From the NCBI RefSeq assembly GCF_015221875.1, contig NZ_JACYGY010000002.1, positions 62,001 to 126,000 on the forward strand: a stretch of DNA of 64,000 nucleotides, read 5' to 3'. Below are positions 35,246 through 43,851 of this stretch, piece by piece. The notes under the pieces are model-generated. The model searched no databases. It was given only the letters and a program-made list of their open reading frames with translations, and was not told the DNA's origin. The translations under genes were made by a program, and so were the position numbers. Each line of letters begins with the position of its first letter. The stretch's first letter is position 1. The DNA is from Dyadobacter subterraneus. GTDB taxonomy: Bacteria > Bacteroidota > Bacteroidia > Cytophagales > Spirosomataceae.

Positions 35246-36346
35246 TTAAGCATTGATCTGATTCATAACCTCAGTTTGTTTACGGATAGATTCCATATGA
35301 ACAAGTTTGAAAAGTTCGTCAACAAGATTTGGGTAAAGGTTTAAGCTTTTTCCCCATGCTGCACGCGTTTCCAAAACTTCACGGAAACGATCAACCTGGT
35401 AAGCAGCAACGTTATTATCACGTTTGTACTCAGCAAGTTTTTCAACCAATGACATACGGTTTGCAAGATTTTCAAGCAATTCACGGTCAAGGTGATCAAT
35501 TTTACCACGAACAACTTCCAGTTGAGACTGGTAATCAGTTGGGTAAGATTCCTTACGCACGTGAAGTTCATGCAACATTTCTGCCAAAGCAGGAGGAGTC
35601 AACTGCTGAGAAGCATCAGACCACGCCTTATCCGGATCACGGTGAGATTCGATGATCAAACCGTCGTAGTTCAAGTCAAGCGCACGTTGTGCAATTTCAA
35701 ACAACAATGAACGCTTACCAGCCATGTGGCTAGGATCACCGATCACAGGAAGTTCAGGAAACAATGTTTTCAATTCGATCGCAATATTCCACATGGGAGA
35801 GTTACGATATTTTGTTTCCTGTGCGTTAGAGAAACCACGGTGAATTGCACCCAATTTCTTAACACCTGCCTGGTTCAAACGTTCAAGAGCACCAATCCAA
35901 AGCTGCAAATCCGGGTTAACAGGATTTTTAACAAGAACCGGAACATCTACACCTCTAAGTGCTTCTGCCAATTCCTGAACATTAAATGGATTTACTGTGG
36001 TACGTGCACCTACCCAAAGAATATCTACACCATATTTCAATGCCAGTTCTATATGCTGAGGATTTGCAACCTCAATAGCAACAGGCAATCCAGTTTCTTT
36101 TTTTGCAGCTTGCAACCATGGCAAAGCCGCTTCACCCATTCCTTCAAAACTTCCAGGACGAGTTCTTGGCTTCCAAATTCCGGCACGAAGCACGTGTGCA
36201 AATCCTTCTTTTTTGATCTGGCTTGCGGTTTCCAACATTTGTTCCTCGGTCTCTGCACTGCAAGGTCCGGCGATTACCAAAGGTTTTCCTTCGGTATTGA
36301 TCCAACTACTAAGCGGAAGGATATCTAGAGAAGCATTCATATTCAA
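35246..36346 (-). CDS. Bifunctional 3-deoxy-7-phosphoheptulonate synthase / chorismate mutase type II
   Basis: A 366-residue fusion. Residues about 15-260 are a KDO8PS/DAHP synthase barrel (VIAGPCSAETEEQML, RAGIWKPRTRPGSFEGMG, VIGDPSHMAGKR, IIESHRDPDKAWSDA), catalysing condensation of phosphoenolpyruvate and erythrose-4-phosphate. Residues about 275-360 are an AroQ-type chorismate mutase (VRGKIDHLDRELLENLANRM and VDRFREVLETRAAWG), converting chorismate to prephenate. The fusion links the entry and the phenylalanine/tyrosine branch point of the aromatic pathway; in such fusions prephenate usually feeds back on both activities. It is divergent from proline dehydrogenase. Confidence 0.95.
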   Translation of the reverse strand: MNMNASLDILPLSSWINTEGKPLVIAGPCSAETEEQMLETASQIKKEGFAHVLRAGIWKPRTRPGSFEGMGEAALPWLQAAKKETGLPVAIEVANPQHIELALKYGVDILWVGARTTVNPFNVQELAEALRGVDVPVLVKNPVNPDLQLWIGALERLNQAGVKKLGAIHRGFSNAQETKYRNSPMWNIAIELKTLFPELPVIGDPSHMAGKRSLLFEIAQRALDLNYDGLIIESHRDPDKAWSDASQQLTPPALAEMLHELHVRKESYPTDYQSQLEVVRGKIDHLDRELLENLANRMSLVEKLAEYKRDNNVAAYQVDRFREVLETRAAWGKSLNLYPNLVDELFKLVHMESIRKQTEVMNQINA

Positions 36347-36491
36347 AAACTTGTCCTTAATAAAACAATAAGATAACTATAATATTTCGACTCGGTATTA
36401 TGCGTATTTGATGGATTGCCGTACATTTGATGCTCCAAAAGCCTACAACCCTTTTTTGTATAACTTTTGCCTGATTGGTTTATGAAAAACC

Positions 36492-37724
36492 ATGAAGACC
36501 CCACTTATGATAAACTTAAAAATGGCGTACGCTTCACAAAAAGATCAAATACCTGTATTTTTTGAAGACACTTCAATAGCATTTGCTTCAAAATCAGATT
36601 CTCAACTCAGGAAAACCTATTGGTTATTTAGCTTAATGAATCAGGCTCGAGTGGTAAATTTAGGCACTTTTTTTATAAAGATTGCTCTAAAGCTACACTT
36701 ACCTATAAAAAATCTTATTAGATATACGATTTTTGAACAATTCTGTGGCGGTGAGACGATTAGTGACTGCCAGCAGACAATTTCTACTTTGGCAAATTCG
36801 GGCGTAGGAACCATCCTGGATTACTCGGTTGAGGGAGAAGACAATGAAAATAGTTTCGACGCCACCGCTGCCGAAATTTTGCGCACCATTCAAAAAGCTT
36901 CTGAATCAACTGACATTCCTTTTTCAGTTTTCAAGATCACAGGAATCGCATCAACTGAGCTTTTAGAAAAAGTACAGCGCAAGGAAATTTTGTCCGAGAA
37001 TGAAACCGCTGCTTATGAAAGAGTTAAACAGCGCGTTGAAAAATTATGCGCCTTGGCAAACAAACTGAATGTAAGAATTTTTGTCGACGCGGAAGAAAGC
37101 TGGGTCCAGAACGTTATTGATGATCTGACTTACGAAATGATGGAAAAGTATAATAAAGAAAAAGCCATCGTTTACAATACCTATCAGTTTTATAGACACG
37201 AAACTTTACAGGCTCTGAAAAGTGCCTACCTCGTTGCACGTCAAAAAGGATACGTTCTTGGCGGAAAGCTGGTCCGTGGCGCGTATATGGAAAAAGAGCG
37301 CATGAGAGCCCGTGAGCAGGAATATTTTAACCCGATTCATACTTCCAAAGAAGCTACTGACAAGGATTACAATGCTGCAATCGATTTCTGCCTTGAAAAT
37401 GTTGAACATATCTCCATTTGCCTGGGAACCCACAATGAGTACAGCTCTCAATATTGCACCTGCAAAATGAAAAAGCTGGGTATAAAAAACGATGACCAGC
37501 GTATCTACTTTGCCCAGCTTTTAGGAATGAGCGATAATATTTCGTACAATCTTGCCAAGGTTGGTTATAACGTAGCTAAATATGTGCCCTATGGTCCTAT
37601 TGATGCCGTGCTTCCCTATCTTATACGCCGTGCTGAGGAAAATACTTCAATTGCCGGACAAAGTAGCAGAGAGTACCTGCTTGTAAAAAGCGAAATGCAC
37701 AGACGAGGCGTAAGTTCTTTCTAA
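36492..37724 (+). CDS. putA: Proline dehydrogenase
   Basis: A 410-residue flavoenzyme that oxidises proline to pyrroline-5-carboxylate. The barrel motifs are present: SVFKITGIAS, VRIFVDAEESWVQNVIDDLT, VYNTYQFYRHET, GGKLVRGAYMEKER, and the end motif YVPYGPIDAVLPYLIRRAEENTS. It is the single-domain type, without the P5C dehydrogenase domain of proteobacterial PutA, so the symbol refers to the activity. An N-terminal 50 residues precede the core. It is upstream of lspA (51 bases apart) on the same strand, though the functions are unrelated. Confidence 0.93.
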   Translation: MKTPLMINLKMAYASQKDQIPVFFEDTSIAFASKSDSQLRKTYWLFSLMNQARVVNLGTFFIKIALKLHLPIKNLIRYTIFEQFCGGETISDCQQTISTLANSGVGTILDYSVEGEDNENSFDATAAEILRTIQKASESTDIPFSVFKITGIASTELLEKVQRKEILSENETAAYERVKQRVEKLCALANKLNVRIFVDAEESWVQNVIDDLTYEMMEKYNKEKAIVYNTYQFYRHETLQALKSAYLVARQKGYVLGGKLVRGAYMEKERMRAREQEYFNPIHTSKEATDKDYNAAIDFCLENVEHISICLGTHNEYSSQYCTCKMKKLGIKNDDQRIYFAQLLGMSDNISYNLAKVGYNVAKYVPYGPIDAVLPYLIRRAEENTSIAGQSSREYLLVKSEMHRRGVSSF

Positions 37725-37774
37725 GAACTTATTACTTTTACAGGCACATTGATATAAATTGTAATCAATAAAGA

Positions 37775-38719
37775 ATGAACCAACCAAAAAATCCTGTCAG
37801 GTATTTACTTTTCAGCGTATTGTTAATTGCAGTAGACCAATTGTCAAAACTTTTGGTCTTTAAATATATGCAGCCTGGCTTTTCCGGTCAGATTTTATTG
37901 GCTGGTAACTGGCTAAAACTACATTATGTTTTAAATCCCGGGATGGCTTTTGGTATGCAGCTGGGGCATGAATATGGCAAATTATTTCTGACACTTTTCA
38001 GATTGCTTGCTATGTGCGCTATTGCCTGGTATCTGGTTCATCTGGCTCGTAACGGTGCTTCAAAAGGGTTATTATGGGCTTTGTCTATGATTCTTGCCGG
38101 AGCCGTTGGAAACGTAATTGACAGTACTTTTTACGGGGTATTTTTAGATAATGCTCCTTATGGTTCGCCCACACCCTGGTTTCATGGACAGGTTATTGAT
38201 ATGATTTTTGTCGATTTCTGGGAAGGATTTATTCCTGAATGGGTTCCTGTCTGGGGCGGACAATATTATTCAACTCCGATTTTCAATATTGCTGATTCGT
38301 GTATTTTCCTGGGTGTTTGTAGTATCCTTATTTTCCAGGGACATTTTTATACACCAGCCGATGAGGAAGTAAAACCGGAAGAAACTACGCATAACCACGA
38401 AGATGCAGAAAGCCTGACTGAACCGCATAGTTTTGACGAAGTTGCTAAAACACCAGGAATACCAGTTGAAGTTTTGAACGAAAATGAAAACCTTGATATC
38501 GATTCATCCCGGAATCTTTCTGCTTCTATGCTGAACCTTGATAGCGGTGAAATTTTAGAATCTGAGGAAGTTATTTCTCCTACTATCAATCCGGAATTCG
38601 AAGAGATCAAACAAAATGAAAGTGTAGATATTGATTCAACTCAGGATATTTCATCTTCAATGATTAATCTTGAAAATGAAGAGCTAACCAAACCAGGAGA
38701 ATCTACTACTGAAAAATAG
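37775..38719 (+). CDS. lspA: Signal peptidase II with long acidic C-terminal tail
   Basis: Lipoprotein signal peptidase, an inner-membrane aspartyl protease that cleaves lipoprotein signals. The core, about residues 1-190, has four membrane segments and both catalytic aspartates: GNVIDSTFYG and FNIADSCIFLG. A periplasmic insertion (GVFLDNAPYGSPTPWFHGQVI and FVDFWEGFIPEWVPVWG) is typical of Bacteroidota. Residues about 190-314 are an acidic, low-complexity tail about 120 residues long; it holds two similar blocks, NENLDIDSSRNLSASMLNLD and NESVDIDSTQDISSSMINLE. Usual LspA proteins end near residue 160-200, so the tail is unusual; it would lie on the cytoplasmic side if the four-segment topology holds. 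Confidence 0.92.
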   Translation: MNQPKNPVRYLLFSVLLIAVDQLSKLLVFKYMQPGFSGQILLAGNWLKLHYVLNPGMAFGMQLGHEYGKLFLTLFRLLAMCAIAWYLVHLARNGASKGLLWALSMILAGAVGNVIDSTFYGVFLDNAPYGSPTPWFHGQVIDMIFVDFWEGFIPEWVPVWGGQYYSTPIFNIADSCIFLGVCSILIFQGHFYTPADEEVKPEETTHNHEDAESLTEPHSFDEVAKTPGIPVEVLNENENLDIDSSRNLSASMLNLDSGEILESEEVISPTINPEFEEIKQNESVDIDSTQDISSSMINLENEELTKPGESTTEK

Positions 38720-38783
38720 CTAATCCGGTAAGTATTTTTAATACGAACGAACCAATATTCAAAACGGGGCTGACCAAAAAGCC

Positions 38784-38818
38784 AAAGCCCTTTATCTACT
38801 TTGTAGATAGAGGGCTTT
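38784..38818 (+). terminator. Hairpin inside the IS, upstream of the transposase
   Basis: A 16-bp stem with one G-T pair (AAAGCCCTTTATCTAC at 38784-38799 and its partner ending AGGGCTTT at 38818) is followed by a T-run. It sits between the left inverted repeat and the transposase start and would stop transcription entering from lspA, a known IS safeguard. Confidence 0.7.
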
Positions 38819-38849
38819 TTTGTATTTTTAATTACCACATTAGAAATAC

Positions 38850-40424
38850 ATGAGCAAGATAAAAAAATCTATCGTCTTTAAAGAATACTGCCCGCAGCAG
38901 CTATTATTTTTACCACCTTCTCTTGAAGAACTGATACCTCCTACGCATTTGGTACGGGTTGTTAATGAAGTAGTTGAACGGATGGATATCACAGAGCTGA
39001 TGAACCTTTATGAAGGTGGGGGAACCAGCGCATACCATCCGCGGATGCTGCTGAAAGTCTTACTTTATGCGTATTGCATCAAGATATATACTGGCAGAAA
39101 GATAGCCCGTGCCCTGGGTCAGGACATCCATTTCTTCTGGCTGAGCAGTATGAGCCGGCCCGATTTTCGGACCATCAATACTTTCCGGAGCAGCAAAGCC
39201 AAAGAAGTGATTGAAGTGCTGTTCAGCTCCATGCTGGTGTTTTTGATGGAACACAAGTATATCAAAATGGAGCACTATTTCTGTGATGGCAGCCCATTTA
39301 TGGCCGATGCCAATAAGCACAAGATGGTCTGGAAGAAGAATGCCCTCCGGTATAAGGCATCAGCAGAACAGAAATGCCAGCAGCTGCTCAAAGAGATTGA
39401 TGCGCTGAATGCATCCGAAGATTTTACCTACGGAAATAAAGATCTTGAAGAATATGGATCACAGCCTGTTAGCCGGCAGGTCCTGGCCAATCAGATTGAC
39501 CAGCTCAATGAAAAGATTAAGAATACCAGCGTCAAAAAAACAAAACGCAAAGCCCAAAGCCTGGGCAAACAACTGGTAGAAACAGCAGATCGGATTGAGA
39601 AATACGAGCAGCAGATTCTTATCGCGGGCAGCCGCAGTGGCTATAATGTAACAGATCAGGACGCCAGTGCGATGATGATGAAAAATAAGGTTGAGGTACT
39701 GCCCGCATATAATGTGCTGGCGGGATGTGAAGATCAGTTTATTACCGGCGTAAGCCTGCACCAGAACACCAATGACGGCACCTGCTTCAAAGACCACTTG
39801 GATCAGCTGTCAGTTCAGCAGTCTGTGACCCCTGAAAACATCATTGCTGACAGCATCTTTGGTACCGAAGAGAATTATGAGCTACTGGAAAACAAGGGGA
39901 TAAACAATTATTTGAAATTCCCCCAGTTCCATAATGAGCAAAAGAAATCCTATAAGAATAACCCTTTTTTAAAAGAGAATTTCTATTACGATCCCGCTGC
40001 AGATAGCTATACCTGCCCCAATAAGCAGCAGCTTACTTTTCGAAGCAGCTATAAGCATACACATAAAAAAACAGGTTATCAGTCACATATAAAGGAATAC
40101 GAATGTACAGACTGCACGGGTTGCCCATTCTACGAACGCTGTTGTAAATCTACCCAAGGGCATAACCGTACACTCAAAGTTAATGAGCAGCTTGACCAAT
40201 ACAAGCAACAGGCACGGGACAACCTTAACTCACAGAAAGGTTTTGAGCTCCGCAGACGAAGAAGTATTGAAATAGAAAGCTGCTTTGGCGACATAAAAGC
40301 CAACATGGGTTTTCGCCGCTTCCATCTTAGAGGTCTTAAAAAGGTAACTACTGAGTTTACCTTGGTTGCTATGGCCCACAACCTGAGAAAACTGCATCTT
40401 AAAAGACAAAAATCAGCAGCCTAA
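38850..40424 (+). CDS. IS1182-family transposase
   Basis: A 524-residue DDE transposase. An N-terminal DUF772-type helical domain (about 20-130, with LIPPTHLVRVVNEVVERMD and MLLKVLLYAYCIKIYTGRKI) is followed by the catalytic core. Likely acidic triad: D146 (YFCDGSPF), D334 (IIADSIFG) and E476 (EIESCFGDIK). The insertion between D146 and D334 contains a long charged coiled coil (about 165-255), and a cysteine cluster (CTDCTGCPFYERCC) at 419-432 suggests a zinc-binding element. All parts are intact, so it may be active. Flanked by inverted repeats and hairpins of the IS. Confidence 0.95.
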   Translation: MSKIKKSIVFKEYCPQQLLFLPPSLEELIPPTHLVRVVNEVVERMDITELMNLYEGGGTSAYHPRMLLKVLLYAYCIKIYTGRKIARALGQDIHFFWLSSMSRPDFRTINTFRSSKAKEVIEVLFSSMLVFLMEHKYIKMEHYFCDGSPFMADANKHKMVWKKNALRYKASAEQKCQQLLKEIDALNASEDFTYGNKDLEEYGSQPVSRQVLANQIDQLNEKIKNTSVKKTKRKAQSLGKQLVETADRIEKYEQQILIAGSRSGYNVTDQDASAMMMKNKVEVLPAYNVLAGCEDQFITGVSLHQNTNDGTCFKDHLDQLSVQQSVTPENIIADSIFGTEENYELLENKGINNYLKFPQFHNEQKKSYKNNPFLKENFYYDPAADSYTCPNKQQLTFRSSYKHTHKKTGYQSHIKEYECTDCTGCPFYERCCKSTQGHNRTLKVNEQLDQYKQQARDNLNSQKGFELRRRRSIEIESCFGDIKANMGFRRFHLRGLKKVTTEFTLVAMAHNLRKLHLKRQKSAA

Positions 40425-40428
40425 GTAG

Positions 40429-40477
40429 AAAAAATGGCCAGATAGCTGCTCTTAAGAGTACTTTCCGGCCATTTTTT
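40429..40477. terminator. Hairpin downstream of transposase
   Basis: AAAAAATGGCC (40429-40439) pairs with GGCCATTTTTT (40467-40477), with a 27-base loop. A-run and T-run edges fit a terminator working in either direction inside the right end of the IS. Confidence 0.65.
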
Positions 40478-40600
40478 ATAAATCAATTAAATAACGAAGC
40501 TAAAAATCAAAATGAAGATCTTTTATTTATAAATCAAAGAACTCTTTTTGGTCAGCCCCGTTTTCCTGTTATGATATTTTTGTTTGGAAAAGCTTTATCT

Positions 40601-42217
40601 CTATTGCTCATCTTTTTCCAAAGGCATAAAATCTTTGAATGTCTTTTTCAATGCAGCATCTATCTTTTTATCGTCATAGCCGCTCGCTTTTTTGTTTTCC
40701 CAATTTGCATCCAGTTCCAGTGCAACTAATCCGCTCAGGTTCATTAATGACTTAAATTCGTCCAGCTTGCGAACAAAGTCAGGAGAGCGGCGTGCAGATT
40801 TCTGCGCGTATTCCCGGGCAAAAACATCTCCCTTATTTTGAAGTTCGTTTTTCTTCTGCATAACGTAATTAAAACGATCGAGCAAACTGTTGGTAGATTT
40901 ACCAATAACTTCTGTTGCTTCCAATGTTCCCAAAGTCGCAACGGTTGTCCCACCAAGCGTTGTAATATATCCTCTCGTATCCTGATTTGTTTTGGCAATA
41001 ACAGGTGCCAGACCCGTTGTTGCACCCAAAGATGCATTAATCAGCGAACGACTTCTTTTCCCTTTTTTTGCTCTGCCGTATGATCTTTTAAGTTCTCCCT
41101 CCTTCTCCTTCATTTGTTCAAGCAAACTCCATGCATTGATCAAACCACCGCGGTAAAGGCCATAAACGTACGCATCTCTTTCACTTTCATTTACCGTATT
41201 TTCAATAATAAAACGCAGTGTTCTTTCCTTTTTATTTTGCGCCTTATCCAAGACGTAAAACGTAATATTAAAAGCCAGCGAATCAAACGGATCTCTTACA
41301 AAGTCATATCCCGGCTCCCAGATAAATTCATAACTCGTCGGAGCATTTTTTACCAATGCAGATTCAGGAACATTTTTATTTTCCGATACAAAACCAAAAG
41401 TGGTTATATCATCATCTCCATTCGGATCTGATAAGGTAAATTTCAGGTTGATCCGGTTATTTTCTTTACTTTTTATAACCTGATTTTGAGGAATAACTTT
41501 AAAGTCAGGTTCCAGATCCATCTGTGTTACTTCCAGTTTCAGGCGACCTTTTGTCCTTACTTTTGAAGGCTGATCTTCAACAAAAAAATCAATATATCTT
41601 GGTCCTTTTTTCAGTAAATTAAACTGTGTTGTCGACGGATCCCAAACAATTTCTCCTGCCGCACTCATTTTCATTCCTTCCGGCATACCTTCCAAAACCG
41701 GAATAAAAACCAAAGGATCGCCGTCGTTATCCCGAACAGAATTCATATCAATCTGGTATGTATTCTGGGTTTTGTACTGAACATAAAAAGGTTTTAGTTC
41801 ATCAACTTCCGGCGCCCTGTTAACATGAACAATTTTAAAAGCAATCTGCTGAGACACTGTTTCACCGGCCTGGTTAGTGGCTTCAAAAACAATTGGCCAC
41901 AACTTTACCGTATTAATACGGTCCGCAATATCATAATTTGGAGTCCAGACAAAATGACCCAGAGAATCAAACTTCATATCCCGTCTGAATCCGCTGGCAA
42001 TGTTATATCTCACAGAATCACTCTTCCCACCTCTTACCTGCAAATGAAAATCTATTTCCTTTCCTTCATATAATGTATTCCAATCAGACTCTTTTGGGAA
42101 GATCAATTGCATAGCACCGTTACCACCACCATGGGTATTGTCCTGCGCCAAAACAGGTTCAGACCAAATTACGGTTAACGCGAGTATGAGAAAGTAAAAG
42201 ATATTTTTTAAAACCAT
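40601..42217 (-). CDS. Exported protein with Ig/cadherin-like repeats, unknown function
   Basis: The start is placed at 42217, where MVLKNIFYFLILALTVIWSE...VLAQ forms a signal peptide; a longer frame to 42265 would put it inside the chain. The 538-residue product has about three cadherin or Ig-like domains (90-180, 180-270, 270-380), recognisable by DNDGDPLVFIPVLEGMPEGM and DPNGDDDITTFGFVSENK calcium-type loops and W-P-Y strand motifs, then a helical C-terminal region with a basic stretch (KKGKRSRSL) and a glycine- and threonine-rich hydrophobic segment. Probably periplasmic. It lies upstream of the skp genes on the same strand with 247 bases between, so it may be a separate unit. No family name can be given. 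Confidence 0.75.
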   Translation of the reverse strand: MVLKNIFYFLILALTVIWSEPVLAQDNTHGGGNGAMQLIFPKESDWNTLYEGKEIDFHLQVRGGKSDSVRYNIASGFRRDMKFDSLGHFVWTPNYDIADRINTVKLWPIVFEATNQAGETVSQQIAFKIVHVNRAPEVDELKPFYVQYKTQNTYQIDMNSVRDNDGDPLVFIPVLEGMPEGMKMSAAGEIVWDPSTTQFNLLKKGPRYIDFFVEDQPSKVRTKGRLKLEVTQMDLEPDFKVIPQNQVIKSKENNRINLKFTLSDPNGDDDITTFGFVSENKNVPESALVKNAPTSYEFIWEPGYDFVRDPFDSLAFNITFYVLDKAQNKKERTLRFIIENTVNESERDAYVYGLYRGGLINAWSLLEQMKEKEGELKRSYGRAKKGKRSRSLINASLGATTGLAPVIAKTNQDTRGYITTLGGTTVATLGTLEATEVIGKSTNSLLDRFNYVMQKKNELQNKGDVFAREYAQKSARRSPDFVRKLDEFKSLMNLSGLVALELDANWENKKASGYDDKKIDAALKKTFKDFMPLEKDEQ

Positions 42218-42437
42218 AATTTCAGAAATATAATTTTTTAATGAGCTTAGGGATGCAACTTCCATAACGCAAATTTAACAAATCCCGTATGCTTAACGTT
42301 CTGAATCGTTCTGTTTTTTTAGAAGCTGTAAATTCAGGAATTCGCTTGCAGAGCATTTTGTACTTTTTGAATAAGGCCGAATTTATAGCATACTTATAAT
42401 CCGGGCCAAACAGAATAAAAATGGAAACCCCGCTAAA

Positions 42438-42484
42438 ATAAATACCGGAGAACAACCTGCTAAAGGCTATTCTCCGGTATTTAT
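42438..42484 (-). terminator. Terminator downstream of the skp genes
   Basis: A 15-bp stem (ATAAATACCGGAGAA at 42438-42452 with its complement at 42470-42484) lies just past the end of the minus-strand skp gene and has A/T outer arms. Confidence 0.75.
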
Positions 42485-42512
42485 ATTTTAATAATTTATT
42501 AAAAACTCCGGA

Positions 42513-43169
42513 TTACTTCTTCTTTGGAGTCGCCGCTGGAGCCGTTGTTGCTGGCTTGGTTGCTGCTGGTGTTGCAGCTGTTCCAGGCTTAGCAGCAGCT
42601 GGTGCTGCTGCTTCAATTTTATCAGGATCTACACCCAATTTTCTTAAGATAAGATTTGTTGCATTGTTTTCTTCAGAAGCTGCGAACAAAATAATAGGCG
42701 TTGTTCCTTGTCCTGCATCCATATTAAGGATGTAAAGGAAACCGCTTTCTTTACCAACTTCCTGAATTGCGTTGTTCACCTTTGTAAGGATTGGTTCAAG
42801 CAATTGTTGTTGTTTCGCCTGTAAAGACTGTTGTGCATTAGTTTGCATTTCAGTGATACGAGTTTGCAGATTCTGCAATTCTTTTTCCTTATCAGCACGG
42901 ATTACGTCAGTCATCTGAGCACCGTTTTTCTGATAAGCTTCATACTTTTCCTGAGCCTCTTTATAAGTTTCTCCCAACGCCTTGTCAAGCTGCGCTTTGG
43001 TAACTTCAATTTGGTTTTGCATTAGCTTACTCTCAGGCAATTTGCTGATGACGTAATCTACATTGGTATATCCAATTTTTGTAAGACCGCCAGCAGGAGT
43101 TGTTTGTGCCAAGAGAGGGGTACTAAGCATGGCCATCGCGACCAAAAGCACTATCAATTTTTGTTTCAT
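42513..43169 (-). CDS. OmpH/Skp-family periplasmic chaperone with Ala/Pro/Thr tail
   Basis: A 218-residue protein with signal peptide (LLVAMAMLSTPLLAQ) and an Skp-type core: KIGYTNVDYVISKLPESKLM then a long helical hairpin (ALGETYKEAQEKYEAYQ). The last 45 residues are an AAPAAAKPG and ATKPATTAPAA low-complexity tail ending in KKK, an unusual addition that may bind surface or cell-wall partners or be disordered. Skp holds unfolded outer-membrane proteins in the periplasm. It is the second of two skp genes after bamA; they are 10 bases apart and paralogous. Confidence 0.9.
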   Translation of the reverse strand: MKQKLIVLLVAMAMLSTPLLAQTTPAGGLTKIGYTNVDYVISKLPESKLMQNQIEVTKAQLDKALGETYKEAQEKYEAYQKNGAQMTDVIRADKEKELQNLQTRITEMQTNAQQSLQAKQQQLLEPILTKVNNAIQEVGKESGFLYILNMDAGQGTTPIILFAASEENNATNLILRKLGVDPDKIEAAAPAAAKPGTAATPAATKPATTAPAATPKKK

Positions 43170-43179
43170 TGTTTTGTTA

Positions 43180-43800
43180 CTATTTAAGTTTACTGTTTGT
43201 ACTTTTTTGTTTAGGGGAGCTCTCCTTTGGCGCTACCGTCGATTTTTCTTTTGCTGTCTCCTCTTTTGCTGTCACTTTTGAAGACTGGCCATCTATACCC
43301 AGCTCTTCCATAATATAATCCGAATAATCATGTTTCGGATTTGAATAAATTATCCCTACATCACTTGACTTATCAAACATAAAATCAAGTCTTTTCTGGA
43401 TACATACTTTGGAAACTGCTCTTTGCACTTTTTCCATTGCCGGCTTCATAAGTTCTTTTTTCTTTTGGAAAAGCAAACCCTCCATGCCAAATATTTTACT
43501 ATTGTATTCCCGGGCTTCCTGCTCTTTCTCTTTTATTTCCGTTTGTCTCTTTCTTTTAAGATCATCCGTTAATAAAACTTCCTCAGCCATGTAAGCTCGC
43601 TGCATCCTTCCCACATCAGCAAATTTATCCGAGATTTCCTTCGCCCATTTTTCGGAAAATTTTTTCATTTCCGTTTGTGCCAATTGATATTCGGGCATTT
43701 TACTGGTTATGAATTCCATATCGGCATAGCCAAATTTCTGGGCCATTCCTTTTCCGATTGAAATAAAGGACAAAACTAGCAAAATAATAATCTTCTTCAT
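43180..43800 (-). CDS. OmpH/Skp-family periplasmic chaperone
   Basis: A 206-residue Skp paralogue with signal peptide (LSFISIGKGMAQ) followed by KFGYADMEFITSKMPEYQLA, the same start pattern as its neighbour, and a coiled helical hairpin (KRKRQTEIKEKEQEAREYNSK). The C-terminus is lysine and serine rich (KEETAKEKSTVAPKESSPKQ). It lies 51 bases after bamA and is probably in the same operon. Two skp copies after bamA are the usual Bacteroidota arrangement. Confidence 0.9.
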   Translation of the reverse strand: MKKIIILLVLSFISIGKGMAQKFGYADMEFITSKMPEYQLAQTEMKKFSEKWAKEISDKFADVGRMQRAYMAEEVLLTDDLKRKRQTEIKEKEQEAREYNSKIFGMEGLLFQKKKELMKPAMEKVQRAVSKVCIQKRLDFMFDKSSDVGIIYSNPKHDYSDYIMEELGIDGQSSKVTAKEETAKEKSTVAPKESSPKQKSTNSKLK

Positions 43801-43851
43801 GCCTGGCCCGCTAATAATTTAAACTGTTTTAACGAAAAGCAAACTATTATA

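Larger units (their letters stand above)
38765..40560 (+). mobile_element. IS1182-family insertion sequence, apparently intact
   Basis: A 1.8-kb element bounded by perfect terminal inverted repeats: GGGGCTGACC reading in at 38766 and GGTCAGCCCC reading out at 40559. The perfect match extends to 21 bp if the flanking AAAAC and GTTTT are counted (38761-38781 and 40544-40564). It carries one full-length transposase gene with hairpins on both sides. No direct target duplication is visible; joined flanks would read AAAAC-GTTTT, a palindrome, which may be the target. It lies between the convergent ends of lspA and an Ig-like gene and breaks no gene. Its base use is visibly richer in G and C than its neighbours. 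Confidence 0.92.

Noticed and set aside
38850..40424. Cargo or accessory gene within the mobile element
   Set aside because: The element holds only the transposase; the open frames on the other strand are shadows of it.
42222..42455. 77-codon minus-strand frame upstream of the Ig-like gene
   Set aside because: It overlaps the start of the Ig-like gene and the region just before the skp terminator, and has no family features.
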